A stretch of 64,000 nt of DNA from Candidatus Woesearchaeota archaeon (GTDB lineage: Archaea > Nanobdellota > Nanobdellia > Woesearchaeales > GW2011-AR9), in the NCBI GenBank assembly GCA_016188115.1, contig JACPIK010000002.1, forward strand, positions 989,462 through 1,053,461, in the 5' to 3' direction. Position 1 is the first letter of the stretch. The number at the start of each line of letters is the position of its first letter. A model generated the notes under the pieces. It did not search any database. It saw only the letters and a list, made by a program, of their open reading frames with translations, and was not told the origin of the DNA. Of this stretch, positions 1 to 7,411 are shown one piece after another. Position numbers and translations under genes: made by a program.

Positions 1-1
1 C

Positions 2-67
2 CAGCTTGCCATTGATAATTATCTTACACAACGAAAAGCATTGAGAAAGAGAAAAGGATTTGAATAA
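2..67 (+). CDS. C-terminal end of a gene cut by the window edge
   Basis: An open frame enters from the left edge and ends at TAA (65-67), giving 21 basic C-terminal residues ending RKGFE. It converges on the minus-strand gene at 86-448, a sensible place for a gene to end. Too little is present to name a function, and it could be chance. Confidence 0.4.
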   Translation, partial: QLAIDNYLTQRKALRKRKGFE

Positions 68-85
68 AAAGAAATGAAAGAAAAT

Positions 86-448
86 TTATTGAATTCCCCG
101 TTCATCAAGATATAATTTTCGTGTAAGAGCGCGAATTTTCTGTCGTAAACTCAACTCTTCCTTTTCGAGTCTATGTAGTTCAGCAATTACTGCTTTATTG
201 TTAGCTCTGGCAACTGGCATCATTCGTGGACCTACCCTTTGAGGAAAACGATATTTCGTTTCACACTGTTTAATTTCTACCAACTTCCCTTCATACTGAC
301 GCATTAAATCTTGAAGACCAGCGAGATCATCATGAATTTCCCCAGCTTTTCCCATTTGTTTTTGAAGAACATCTACTCCCTCTTGGAGTTTGCCTAACTC
401 AAACTTTTTTACAGCACCTTTTAAATCATCGCGAGAAAAAAATCCCAT
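86..448 (-). CDS. Small predicted coiled-coil protein, unknown function
   Basis: A 120-residue soluble protein starting MGFFSRDD. It is rich in Lys, Glu, Leu and Gln, and two long helical stretches (about residues 10-65 and 80-112) look like coiled coil, separated by a Pro/Arg/Met segment (about 68-80). No catalytic motif, membrane segment or signal peptide is visible. The MGFF-plus-coiled-coil start loosely recalls PspA/ESCRT-III-like proteins, but it is too short for that family and I do not assign it. Its upstream region holds the 17-bp tandem repeat at 467-530. Confidence 0.65.
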   Translation of the reverse strand: MGFFSRDDLKGAVKKFELGKLQEGVDVLQKQMGKAGEIHDDLAGLQDLMRQYEGKLVEIKQCETKYRFPQRVGPRMMPVARANNKAVIAELHRLEKEELSLRQKIRALTRKLYLDERGIQ

Positions 449-466
449 CTAATCTTCACCTCTTCT

Positions 467-530
467 ATTCTTCTATCTTAAATATTCTTCTATCTTAAAT
501 ATTCTTCTATCTTAAATATTCTTCTATCCC
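467..530. repeat. 17-bp tandem repeat, 3.8 copies
   Basis: The unit ATTCTTCTATCTTAAAT is repeated exactly at 467-483, 484-500 and 501-517, with a partial copy at 518-530. It lies between divergent genes (448 on minus, 609 on plus), immediately upstream of the minus-strand gene. It may be an operator array or a slippage-prone tract; the sequence alone does not decide. Confidence 0.9.
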
Positions 531-608
531 AAACAAGTCGCAACTACCATTCTAAATTAACTATCAACCTCCACAACTCTTATAACCTTCTATTCCTCAA
601 ACATCCCC

Positions 609-1295
609 ATGCCCTACCTTCTCCTAGGAACGTCCCACATCGCGCAACAAAGTATCGATGAGATTAAACACGCAGTAGACTCGTTCCAGCCAGATATCAT
701 CGCCGTAGAACTCGACAAAGAACGTGCCCACTCCTTACTCACCAACGCCGAAACGAACATCCCTCTCTCCGCCATACGTGTCATCGGCGTGCGCGGCTAT
801 CTCTTTGCCAAGATTGCCCACACCGTTCAACAAAAGCTCGGCAAAAGCATTGGCATTGCGCCAGGAAGCGAAATGAAGACCGCACTCACTCTTGCCAAAG
901 AACAAAAGAAAAATGTTGCTTTAATCGACCAACCTATCCGTATTACTCTCAAAAATTTCTCTAAAACATTAACCTGGAAAGAAAAAGGTCGCTTCGCAAT
1001 GGATATCATCAAAGGAATTATCTCACCAGAAAAAGAACTCGAAAAATCTGGCTTTAAAGACATCGATTTGCGTAAAGTACCTCAACAAGAATTCATTGAA
1101 AAAATGATCGAGCATCTTCGTGTACGTTACCCTTCATTATACAAAGTACTTATCGACGACCGCAACCACTACATGGTTAAAGCATTAGTCAAGATCCTGC
1201 GAACACATCCTGAAAAAAAGGTTCTCGTAATCGTGGGAGCAGGACATCTCAAAGGCATGAAAGAACTTTTGCTCAAGATTGAGATCATAACATAA
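609..1295 (+). CDS. TraB-domain protein, short soluble form
   Basis: The 228-residue protein has TraB/PrgY-family features: an N-terminal LLGTSHIA strand, an IAVELD motif near residue 35, and a C-terminal VIVGAGHLKG motif near residue 207. The family (related to TIKI/GumN) is thought to be metalloprotease-like, with conserved His and Glu near these motifs. Archaeal members are often about 390 residues with C-terminal membrane helices; this one ends after the TraB domain and shows no membrane segment. A TATA-like CTTATAA (579-585) is centred 27 nt before the ATG and no ribosome site is seen, so the transcript is probably leaderless. The family call is firm; the substrate is unknown. Confidence 0.82.
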   Translation: MPYLLLGTSHIAQQSIDEIKHAVDSFQPDIIAVELDKERAHSLLTNAETNIPLSAIRVIGVRGYLFAKIAHTVQQKLGKSIGIAPGSEMKTALTLAKEQKKNVALIDQPIRITLKNFSKTLTWKEKGRFAMDIIKGIISPEKELEKSGFKDIDLRKVPQQEFIEKMIEHLRVRYPSLYKVLIDDRNHYMVKALVKILRTHPEKKVLVIVGAGHLKGMKELLLKIEIIT

Positions 1296-1353
1296 TTCTA
1301 AATCTATCAATTCAACACTAAAGCTTAAAAGTGAGGGTCTTGCCACTCTTAAT

Positions 1354-1974
1354 ATGGAATTACTACATCTTCTCAAGGGCAGTGGATTTGGAATCTATAC
1401 ATTCACACCAATGACGCAAGACCTCGTTCCAGCACTCGAACGAAAAATAGCATTAGGAGATGAACTTACTCCTCGGGAAGTAGAAAAAGCAACATTGGCA
1501 TTTGGATTAATACCTACTAAAAATGCTGGATATCTCCCTTCTCAAAATTACAAAGAGTGCGGCAGACTAGAAGGTATTAGTCTTGAATTTGAATTTCCTA
1601 TTAACCAAGATTACAAATATGGCGATTTATATCTCTTTAAATCAACTATTTTTGGAGAAAGTGAACGAATTGCAACTTTTCGAATTCGAACAGTAAACGG
1701 GTATAAAGCACCCGATGAACTCGATTTGAGAGTTCAAGAATCTGGAAAAGGTGAAAAAACACCAATACAAGGATTACAACCACTAACACTTATCACACGT
1801 TGCCAAGAAGAGATTACCCAATATGGAATAGCTCAAGTTCATCTTCTAAAAAGTATTCTAAGATTGTACCAACATACCAATTCACCTACGCCTCTTTCTC
1901 CTGTTGAAGATGAGTTTGGAGAGTTAGATTTAGGAGAAGAACCACCAATAGCAAACATCCGAACAATTTGTTAA
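1354..1974 (+). CDS. Hypothetical protein with acidic tail
   Basis: A 206-residue protein I do not recognise. No signal peptide, membrane helix or Cys pair is seen. The middle (about 70-160) looks beta-rich, and the C-terminus has an acidic Pro-containing stretch (EDEFGELDLGEE). A TATA-like CTTAAAAG (1324-1331) is centred about 27 nt before the ATG, supporting a leaderless mRNA. It is followed by the RNase P RNA promoter. Confidence 0.7.
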   Translation: MELLHLLKGSGFGIYTFTPMTQDLVPALERKIALGDELTPREVEKATLAFGLIPTKNAGYLPSQNYKECGRLEGISLEFEFPINQDYKYGDLYLFKSTIFGESERIATFRIRTVNGYKAPDELDLRVQESGKGEKTPIQGLQPLTLITRCQEEITQYGIAQVHLLKSILRLYQHTNSPTPLSPVEDEFGELDLGEEPPIANIRTIC

Positions 1975-2000
1975 CAAACCAACACAAAATAGTCCAAATT

Positions 2001-2009
2001 CTTATAAAA
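2001..2009 (+). promoter_or_regulatory. TATA box of the RNase P RNA gene
   Basis: CTTATAAAA is centred about 26 nt upstream of the predicted 5' end of the RNase P RNA (about 2030), the normal archaeal TATA-to-start spacing. Confidence 0.7.
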
Positions 2010-2029
2010 AACAGCCCATTTTAAGCACT

Positions 2030-2507
2030 TGGTAGTAATGGCAGGAAGCTTACGCAGACTGTTCGTAAAAAGTGATTAGAAACCATGTCGTGAGGTTGAG
2101 CATCAATGCGAAACCTCACTTGAATGTAATTTTTGATCAAACTTTTACGAACGTAAAAGTTTGTGAGGAAAGTCCGTCCACCATCAAAAAGCCACTTGCT
2201 GCAAAGCAGAGGGGGAAATCCCCTAGCTCTGGACCAGAAACGACACGTCCTACGAACCATGGAATGAGATAGCGACGGACTTGGCGACAAGACCCTAGAT
2301 AACCTGTCGACGTCTTCGTAGGGACCGATGAAACGGCGAAACTTTCCCAAAGACCTGATCTTTGGAAAGTCCCAAAGGACTTGTCCTTTGAGGACTTTGG
2401 CTGGTGCAAGTGCGTATGCACGCGTTAGTAGAATGCTTCCAATGCCATCGCAAACTCAATGAAGTTTGTTTGGGCATAACACAAGGCGGCTTACGCCATT
2501 CTACCAC
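2030..2507 (+). ncRNA. rnpB: RNase P RNA
   Basis: Catalytic RNA of RNase P, which removes tRNA 5' leaders. The conserved 5' motif GAGGAAAGTCC (2165-2175) and the conserved 3' motif ACACAAGGCGGCTTACG (2479-2495) together form the P4 region. P1 pairs TGGTAGTAATGGC (2030-2042) with GCCATTCTACCA near the 3' end; P2 pairs CAGACT (about 2055-2060) with AGTTTG (about 2463-2468). A GATGAAACGGCGAAAC segment (about 2327-2342) matches the P10/P11 core. The P3 region (about 2061-2163) is very large: an outer 11-bp helix (2062-2073 with 2141-2151) plus an inner hairpin (2090-2097 with 2112-2119). At about 478 nt it is longer than many archaeal homologues. The Rpp30 subunit is also in this window (13852-14388). 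Reading frames inside it on either strand are chance. Confidence 0.93.
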
Positions 2508-2521
2508 CTTTTTCTTTTCTG
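2508..2521 (+). terminator. T-rich terminator after RNase P RNA
   Basis: A pyrimidine run (TTTTTCTTTTCT) directly follows the closing P1 strand, as expected for archaeal oligo-T termination. Confidence 0.6.
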
Positions 2522-2572
2522 CTAACCTTCTCTGCCAAAAGATATATAAAACACCACCCCTACAAACAGAAT

Positions 2573-2740
2573 ATGTCAGACCCAGTCCGTATGCCTTCAG
2601 GCCAAGGTGGTTTAGTTCGTTACACTGAAGAATCAACAACTAAACTCAAATTTAGTCCCGCAACTATCGTAGCCATTGCTATTTTAATCATGGCGATTAT
2701 AATCTTACTTAATGTCTTTGGCATGAAAATATTTACCTAA
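2573..2740 (+). CDS. secG: Preprotein translocase subunit Sec61-beta (SecG)
   Basis: A 55-residue protein that is easily missed because of its size. It begins MSDPVRMPSGQGGLVRYTEE, matching the archaeal Sec61-beta pattern (small polar N-terminus, MPSGxGGLVRY, then a KxxFSPxTIV turn), followed by one C-terminal membrane helix (about residues 31-50). It is the tail-anchored beta subunit of the SecYEG/Sec61 channel. A TATA box (2541-2550) is centred 27 nt before the ATG, so it is probably leaderless. It sits just after the RNase P RNA. SecF and SecD are at 25.3-27.8 kb. Confidence 0.93.
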   Translation: MSDPVRMPSGQGGLVRYTEESTTKLKFSPATIVAIAILIMAIIILLNVFGMKIFT

Positions 2741-2754
2741 ATTCAAGAATTTTC

Positions 2755-3759
2755 TTAATTAAAGATTTTTGTAATATCAACGACGCCTACTACTGTTTTT
2801 CCAAAGTCGCCTACCCCTACACGCACAGCCCCATTTGAACCAACAATATCAGTAGTCAGTGTTCCCTTGGCAAGCACCGCATCATCAGGTTCTTTCACAC
2901 GATAAAACAAGTTTATCCCGCCAACCTCTAATTGAATATCTCCTTCACCAGTAACATATGCTAAAGAAACCGCATCAAAAGGAGTAACAACGACTGCATT
3001 CTCACGAATAGTAAGACTAGGAACTAGCCCTTCCACCACGGTTTGTAATGATGTTTCTTGAGGAACAAGAGCAATAGCCGTATCCTCGACGCGAGTAAAA
3101 TGAGTTGGAACTGAAGAATCAAGTGTATCAGCATTATCACTAACACGACCACTTTGAGCAGAACCCCGAATCGATTCATCTTCAAAAGTAAACTCTGTAA
3201 CATCAAGAACCCCTTGTTTAATTTTCATCATGCCTGGTGCTACTTCTACTTGTGATCTTGGATCAGAAGATCGAAATTGCGTGGATGCTTGTTGCATTTG
3301 AATATCTCCTTGAATTATTGCGCGACTTCCCACCTCAACATCGACGGGGACTAAAGATGATCCTACTCGTTCTACACGAATAACTCCCCCTTCGAGCAAA
3401 AAGATCTTATCCCCTGAATTAACATCAAGAGTTTTGCCTTCATGCGCAAATGTTGAAGCATGAGCAACCGTAAGTTCAAAACCATCAGAACGGGAAATAA
3501 TACTTGAACCTTCGAGTGAATTAACATTCATATCTATCCCTACAGATCCATGGCGTAAGACCCCCGAACCATATGTTGTTTGCTCATCAAAAGTTGCAGC
3601 GCTAAATCCATATTGATCAATAAAATTCTCTGAAAGAGCCTGGGTGGAATCAGCAGAATCGGGAGCAGGAACAATTGGTTCAACATCATCGCCAAATACA
3701 AATGAACCAAAAGACAAAAGCAATATACCTAATAATACCACCAATTGTTTAAGATTCAT
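2755..3759 (-). CDS. Secreted protein, predicted beta-rich, unknown function
   Basis: The 334-residue protein has a clear signal peptide (about residues 1-23: MNLKQLVVLLGILLLSFGSF then VFG). The rest is polar and rich in Val, Gly, Ser and Asp in short beta-like repeats without cysteines, resembling repetitive barrier-type or polymer-forming folds in texture only. No enzyme motif is seen. It overlaps the upstream prepilin-like gene by 4 nt (ATGA), so the two are translationally coupled and likely work together at the cell surface. Confidence 0.72.
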   Translation of the reverse strand: MNLKQLVVLLGILLLSFGSFVFGDDVEPIVPAPDSADSTQALSENFIDQYGFSAATFDEQTTYGSGVLRHGSVGIDMNVNSLEGSSIISRSDGFELTVAHASTFAHEGKTLDVNSGDKIFLLEGGVIRVERVGSSLVPVDVEVGSRAIIQGDIQMQQASTQFRSSDPRSQVEVAPGMMKIKQGVLDVTEFTFEDESIRGSAQSGRVSDNADTLDSSVPTHFTRVEDTAIALVPQETSLQTVVEGLVPSLTIRENAVVVTPFDAVSLAYVTGEGDIQLEVGGINLFYRVKEPDDAVLAKGTLTTDIVGSNGAVRVGVGDFGKTVVGVVDITKIFN

Positions 3760-4625
3760 TGTTGTATCTCCCCCGCATTAAATTGACCCGCAAACAGAAA
3801 TCCCAATGGACGATAATTAATCAAAGAAGAGTTGTCTGTAATTAAAACCAAATAAGTATCATTTCCCAAAAGAGAGATATCATAAGTAACATTTTGCTCA
3901 ACTAACGAAAGAGCATCAAGTGTGCCGTTATTGACGGCAAGTTGTGAAACAAAAAGTGATGCCGCATCGATCATGGATTTAAAATGAAGCATAAAAGGAG
4001 AGGGAGAAAAATCGGAGATTTCTCTTGCCATCTCTCCATGACGTACTTCAACTGGCCAGTTAACTGTAAACAAAACGTGCTCTTCTGCCAAATTTACATC
4101 TACAGTAGGTGGATCAAGAGGAGTAACCTCTATTCCTTCAAAAAGAGAATTATAATCTAAGAGAGATGTCGTCTCAACAGAACGAGAATTAGGAGAAGAA
4201 TCAGAAGTATTTCGAGAGAATGAAGAGGAAGAAGAAGAAGAATTAGAGACAAAATGAATGCAATCAACAACTCGTTTTTGAACCATAAGCTCCAATGTGT
4301 CTTCAACCTGCGTAGCATTAGGCATAAGAGAAGTGTCATTATAAAATAAATAATTACTATCAAATAACACATCATCATAATAGGGTCCAACAAGACGATC
4401 TTTGCCGCCGTAATAACCCACAGTAATCAGAGAACGCGCAGCAACATCTTCAACACAATTCGAGACAGTTTGCTCAACCAAAGCAGTATCATACGCAAGT
4501 TGAACCTGCTGATCAGAGTTAACGGGAGAATGCTTTTGTTGAATCGCCCCAATGAAAATGAACATAACAAGTAAAACAACAAGACCAAGAACCATAAAAA
4601 CACTGATCTGCCCCTTTTTCTTCAT
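3756..4625 (-). CDS. Prepilin-like protein with class III signal peptide
   Basis: The 289-residue protein starts MKKKGQISVFMVLGLVVLL: a short basic leader, a Gly-Gln cleavage motif and a hydrophobic helix, the archaeal class III (type IV pilin-like) signal cleaved by EppA/FlaK-type peptidases. The remainder is extracytoplasmic, with a run of serines and an Asn/Ser-rich segment near residues 125-150 that could be glycosylated. The C-terminal part is beta-rich and has no known domain. The start is fixed by the palindromic TATA box at 4648-4655, 27 nt upstream and shared with the divergent NAC gene. It leads an operon with the secreted protein at 2755-3759. Confidence 0.8.
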   Translation of the reverse strand: MKKKGQISVFMVLGLVVLLVMFIFIGAIQQKHSPVNSDQQVQLAYDTALVEQTVSNCVEDVAARSLITVGYYGGKDRLVGPYYDDVLFDSNYLFYNDTSLMPNATQVEDTLELMVQKRVVDCIHFVSNSSSSSSSFSRNTSDSSPNSRSVETTSLLDYNSLFEGIEVTPLDPPTVDVNLAEEHVLFTVNWPVEVRHGEMAREISDFSPSPFMLHFKSMIDAASLFVSQLAVNNGTLDALSLVEQNVTYDISLLGNDTYLVLITDNSSLINYRPLGFLFAGQFNAGEIQQ

Positions 4626-4647
4626 AATACGAATAAGAACAACTAAG

Positions 4648-4655
4648 TTTATAAA
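4648..4655. promoter_or_regulatory. Palindromic TATA box shared by two divergent leaderless genes
   Basis: TTTATAAA is its own reverse complement. Its centre (4651.5) is 26.5 nt from the minus-strand ATG at 4625 and 27.5 nt from the plus-strand ATG at 4679. Both genes lack ribosome sites. One TBP site could therefore direct transcription both ways. Confidence 0.7.
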
Positions 4656-4678
4656 AATAACCTGATTTGTCCCTAGAT

Positions 4679-5029
4679 ATGATGCCCGGAATGAACCCTC
4701 GACAAATGCAACAGATGATGAAACGCATGGGAATAAACCAAGCTGAGCTTGAAGTAACCCAAGTCATCATGAAACTTGAAAACGGCAAAGAACTTGTTTT
4801 TCCAAATCCTTCTGTTTCAAAAATAAATATGATGGGACAACAAACCTATCAATTAACCGGAGAAGTTATAGAACGTGAATCGTCTGCCACGCCAACAATT
4901 GCAGAAGACGACATTAAAACAGTCATGGAACAAGCAAAAGTCTCCAGAGAAACAGCGCTTCAAGCAATAAAAGACGCAGAAGGCGATCTAGCCCAAGCAA
5001 TTATGGACTTAAGTAGTGAGAAAGAGTAA
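4679..5029 (+). CDS. nac: Nascent polypeptide-associated complex protein (NAC)
   Basis: The protein (116 residues from ATG 4679) begins MMPGMNPRQMQQMMKRMGIN, the typical start of archaeal NAC. A NAC beta-barrel follows (about 18-65, with NPSVSKINMMGQQTYQLTG), then a UBA domain (about 76-114, EDDIKTVMEQAKVSRETALQ). Archaeal NAC homodimers bind ribosomes near the exit tunnel and shield nascent chains. An in-frame TTG at 4667 would add four residues, but the TATA box at 4648-4655 puts transcription start at about 4679, so the ATG is preferred. It shares that promoter with the prepilin-like gene at 3756-4625. Confidence 0.92.
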   Translation: MMPGMNPRQMQQMMKRMGINQAELEVTQVIMKLENGKELVFPNPSVSKINMMGQQTYQLTGEVIERESSATPTIAEDDIKTVMEQAKVSRETALQAIKDAEGDLAQAIMDLSSEKE

Positions 5030-5041
5030 GTGAGCTAATTC

Positions 5042-5518
5042 ATGAATAACTACGCCCCTTATTATCAAAAAGCTCAAGAACAATATCGCATCGCAGCCCA
5101 TCTTCTCGAAGTTACTTATCCTTTGATGAAAGATACTAAACTGCTCATGGGGATTTGCGCAAACATTCTAAATTGCCTTGAACAATGCTCTACAGCGATT
5201 CTAAATTATGAATATCAACAAGGCTTAATCAAAGTTCTTCCAATCACTCTTAATCAAAAAATCTCCATGATCCAAACATTTTCCCCTTCAAAAAATAAAA
5301 TACCACCAAACATTCTGACTTTAACCAGAGATCTTGCTGAGCTTAAAGAGCTCCACGCCAAAAGCCCAGTTGAATTCTCTCGTAATGGTAAATTTGTCAT
5401 TTGCAGTAAAGAGTTTGATCTCAAAACTTTAAGCATTGAAGATCTGCGAAAATATCTAGAAATGACTGAAAAATATCTTGCCATTGCCAGCTCAATTTGC
5501 CATCATAAGAGCAGTTAA
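5042..5518 (+). CDS. Helical hypothetical protein, first of a tandem paralogous pair
   Basis: A 158-residue, almost wholly helical protein. It starts 12 nt after NAC, so co-transcription is likely. The N-terminal half (KAQEQYRIAAHLL, then a helix through residue 60 ending QQGLIKVLP) follows the same pattern as the next gene (EAREELKRLEHII through EEGRIDALP), so I read the two as duplicates. The layout is reminiscent of HEPN-like helical bundles, but the RxxxxH catalytic motif is not seen. Function unknown. Confidence 0.7.
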   Translation: MNNYAPYYQKAQEQYRIAAHLLEVTYPLMKDTKLLMGICANILNCLEQCSTAILNYEYQQGLIKVLPITLNQKISMIQTFSPSKNKIPPNILTLTRDLAELKELHAKSPVEFSRNGKFVICSKEFDLKTLSIEDLRKYLEMTEKYLAIASSICHHKSS

Positions 5519-5579
5519 AGCGAAACACATAAAAAGGGCAGTTCCTTTCTTCTCTACTTATCAGGGGTTACTGCCAGCC

Positions 5580-6065
5580 ATGAATGAGAACGAGTATTTA
5601 CAAGAAGCACGTGAAGAATTAAAACGACTCGAACACATTATTTACGTAAGCCTCAAGTATACCCGTACAGTCGATGTTATTCTCAATGCCCTTAATCGAA
5701 TGGTAGGAACCTATGACCTTATCGTTGAAGCATTTCTGGAAAAAGCGCGTGAGGAAGGTCGTATTGACGCACTACCAAAAAGTCCCGCTTTACGCGCCAA
5801 AAAAGCAGGAGAACTTTTTGAAAACGACATACAACTTCAAAAATATCTCCAATTCTATACCTATCTTAAAACAATTCTTAATCTCCCTCATGAAAAACGT
5901 GAAGAATACCGTCGGCATGTAACTCTGATTGTAATTATGGAAAACTCCACAACCGAAATAAAAATTGATAATCTCACCAATGCAGAAAAATATGTGCACG
6001 CATTCTTAAACTATGCTTGGATTCAGATCACCGGCAAACCTGAAAAAGATGAAGATGATTTGTAA
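5580..6065 (+). CDS. Helical hypothetical protein, second of the tandem pair
   Basis: 161 residues from ATG 5580 (MNENEYLQEAREEL). The frame is open back to 5478, but that longer start would overlap the previous gene by about 40 nt and add a 34-residue segment with no counterpart in the paralogue, so the internal ATG is chosen. All-helical and charged, with an acidic C-terminus (KDEDDL). It ends 3 nt before the YecM-like gene, so it is probably in one operon with 4679-6599. Function unknown. Confidence 0.68.
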   Translation: MNENEYLQEAREELKRLEHIIYVSLKYTRTVDVILNALNRMVGTYDLIVEAFLEKAREEGRIDALPKSPALRAKKAGELFENDIQLQKYLQFYTYLKTILNLPHEKREEYRRHVTLIVIMENSTTEIKIDNLTNAEKYVHAFLNYAWIQITGKPEKDEDDL

Positions 6066-6068
6066 GTT

Positions 6069-6599
6069 ATGGTTATTACAACTCTCGACTTTTACCGACA
6101 AGCAATACAATTTGCAAACGAGCTAGTGACAAAGTTAGAAGGAATAGGTATTCGTGTTGATGAATTTCCCATTGACCACATTTGTTATCGTGTTCCTAGC
6201 GTAGAAGAATATGGTGATATGAAAGAATTTCTTGCAAAGCAAGGAACACTTCTTGTTGAGACACCTATTAATGGACGACCGATTTCAACCTATAAACTTA
6301 CAGCCCCAGTTCAGTATGATAACCCTTCCGGCTTTACCATTCCCTGTATTGAACTCCCTGCTCCCAAAACAGGCAGGACTCATGCGCAAGGTTTTGAACA
6401 TGCTGAATTTGTGGTACCTTCAGCAGATAGATTTGCTCAAATGTATCCCCAGCATACATTCAAAACAGATAATCCTGGTGGGAATAATCTTACGCTAAGC
6501 TTAGATCTTGATTGGTTCGTAGCAAAATTTCATGAACAACCATTAGAAGTAGTAATACAACGTGAATTAGCACAAATTCTAGAAAAAAGACCAACCTAG
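6069..6599 (+). CDS. YecM-like VOC-fold protein
   Basis: The 176-residue protein resembles the E. coli YecM family, a vicinal-oxygen-chelate fold. It keeps the characteristic order DHICYRV (about 36-42), a PINGRPISTYKL segment (about 72-83), IPCIELPAPKTGR (about 98-110) and GFEHAEFVVP (about 114-123). His and Glu in these motifs would be metal ligands; the family has no established reaction. It is the last gene of the run beginning with NAC. Confidence 0.85.
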   Translation: MVITTLDFYRQAIQFANELVTKLEGIGIRVDEFPIDHICYRVPSVEEYGDMKEFLAKQGTLLVETPINGRPISTYKLTAPVQYDNPSGFTIPCIELPAPKTGRTHAQGFEHAEFVVPSADRFAQMYPQHTFKTDNPGGNNLTLSLDLDWFVAKFHEQPLEVVIQRELAQILEKRPT

Positions 6600-6648
6600 A
6601 CAATACCCCACAATAACCTTTTTATAATCCTTTTCTCTACCTAGACAG

Positions 6649-7320
6649 ATGGATTTGAAACAAATCGTTGAACGTAAATCACTTCTCCAACACCCATTTT
6701 ATCGGCTTTGGCTAGCCGGACGTCTTCCTAAAGAAGCATTGCAAAAATATACTCAACAATATTTTCAACTTGTAGACCATCTACCGCGGTTTATTAGTAC
6801 GCTTCATTCTCATTGTAATAACGAATATACCCGTAAAATTCTCTTAATTAACCTCATGGAAGAAGAATTGGGCGAAAACAATGGAGGCACATCTCACTCG
6901 CAACTCTGGCTTGATTTTGCCCAAGAAATGGGTGTAGGCGACCATGAAATCCACTCCACCATTCTTCTACCTGAAACAAAACAAGTCATTGAACTTATTT
7001 ATGCCTATTGTCACCATTCTTTAAGTGAAGGTGCAGCGGCACTCTATGCTTACGAATCGCAAGTGCCGCAGATAGCTCAAGAAAAATTAGTTGCCCTTCA
7101 ACAACACTATGAATTAAGTTCACCGAAAGCCTTACGTTTCTTTGAAGTCCACAAAACTGCCGACATTAAACACGGCAATGTTTGGAAACATTTTGCGCAA
7201 CAAACCACAAATCCTATGCCAGAAGAAAATGCTGCTCGTGCTGTGTCCGAAGGTTTATGGAAAATGTTTGACGCCATGTATGCTGAATTTGTACCTATGG
7301 ACATTAAAACAGTTTGTTGA
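6649..7320 (+). CDS. CADD/PqqC-like diiron protein, possible p-aminobenzoate synthesis
   Basis: The 223-residue all-helical protein belongs to the heme-oxygenase-like PqqC/CADD group. The six metal ligands of chlamydial CADD are all in place with the right spacing: E76 and H83 (ENNGGTSH), E136 (AYESQ), H168, D172 and H175 (HKTADIKH). CADD is a diiron enzyme that makes p-aminobenzoate from a tyrosine of its own chain, and archaeal relatives are often linked to folate-type cofactors; whether this one does the same is inference. A TATA box (about 6617-6626) is centred 27 nt before the ATG, so it is probably leaderless. Confidence 0.85.
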   Translation: MDLKQIVERKSLLQHPFYRLWLAGRLPKEALQKYTQQYFQLVDHLPRFISTLHSHCNNEYTRKILLINLMEEELGENNGGTSHSQLWLDFAQEMGVGDHEIHSTILLPETKQVIELIYAYCHHSLSEGAAALYAYESQVPQIAQEKLVALQQHYELSSPKALRFFEVHKTADIKHGNVWKHFAQQTTNPMPEENAARAVSEGLWKMFDAMYAEFVPMDIKTVC

Positions 7321-7411
7321 AAATCCCAACAAATTAACAAAGTTTTATTCCAAAAAACCACAAAGATAAAAAAAAACAAGTGTTAATTTCTCGTTAAATT
7401 TATTTCTACAT

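Noticed and set aside
467-530. CRISPR array
   Set aside because: The repeats are contiguous without spacers and no cas genes are in the window. No CRISPR-like array is seen elsewhere either.
2021-2639. Several open frames of 66-114 codons on both strands across 2.0-2.6 kb
   Set aside because: They overlap the RNase P RNA, whose conserved motifs and paired ends explain the sequence; their translations are low-complexity or show no protein-like pattern.
5478-5579. Longer start for the second helical paralogue
   Set aside because: It would overlap the preceding gene by about 40 nt, and the added residues have no counterpart in the paralogue.
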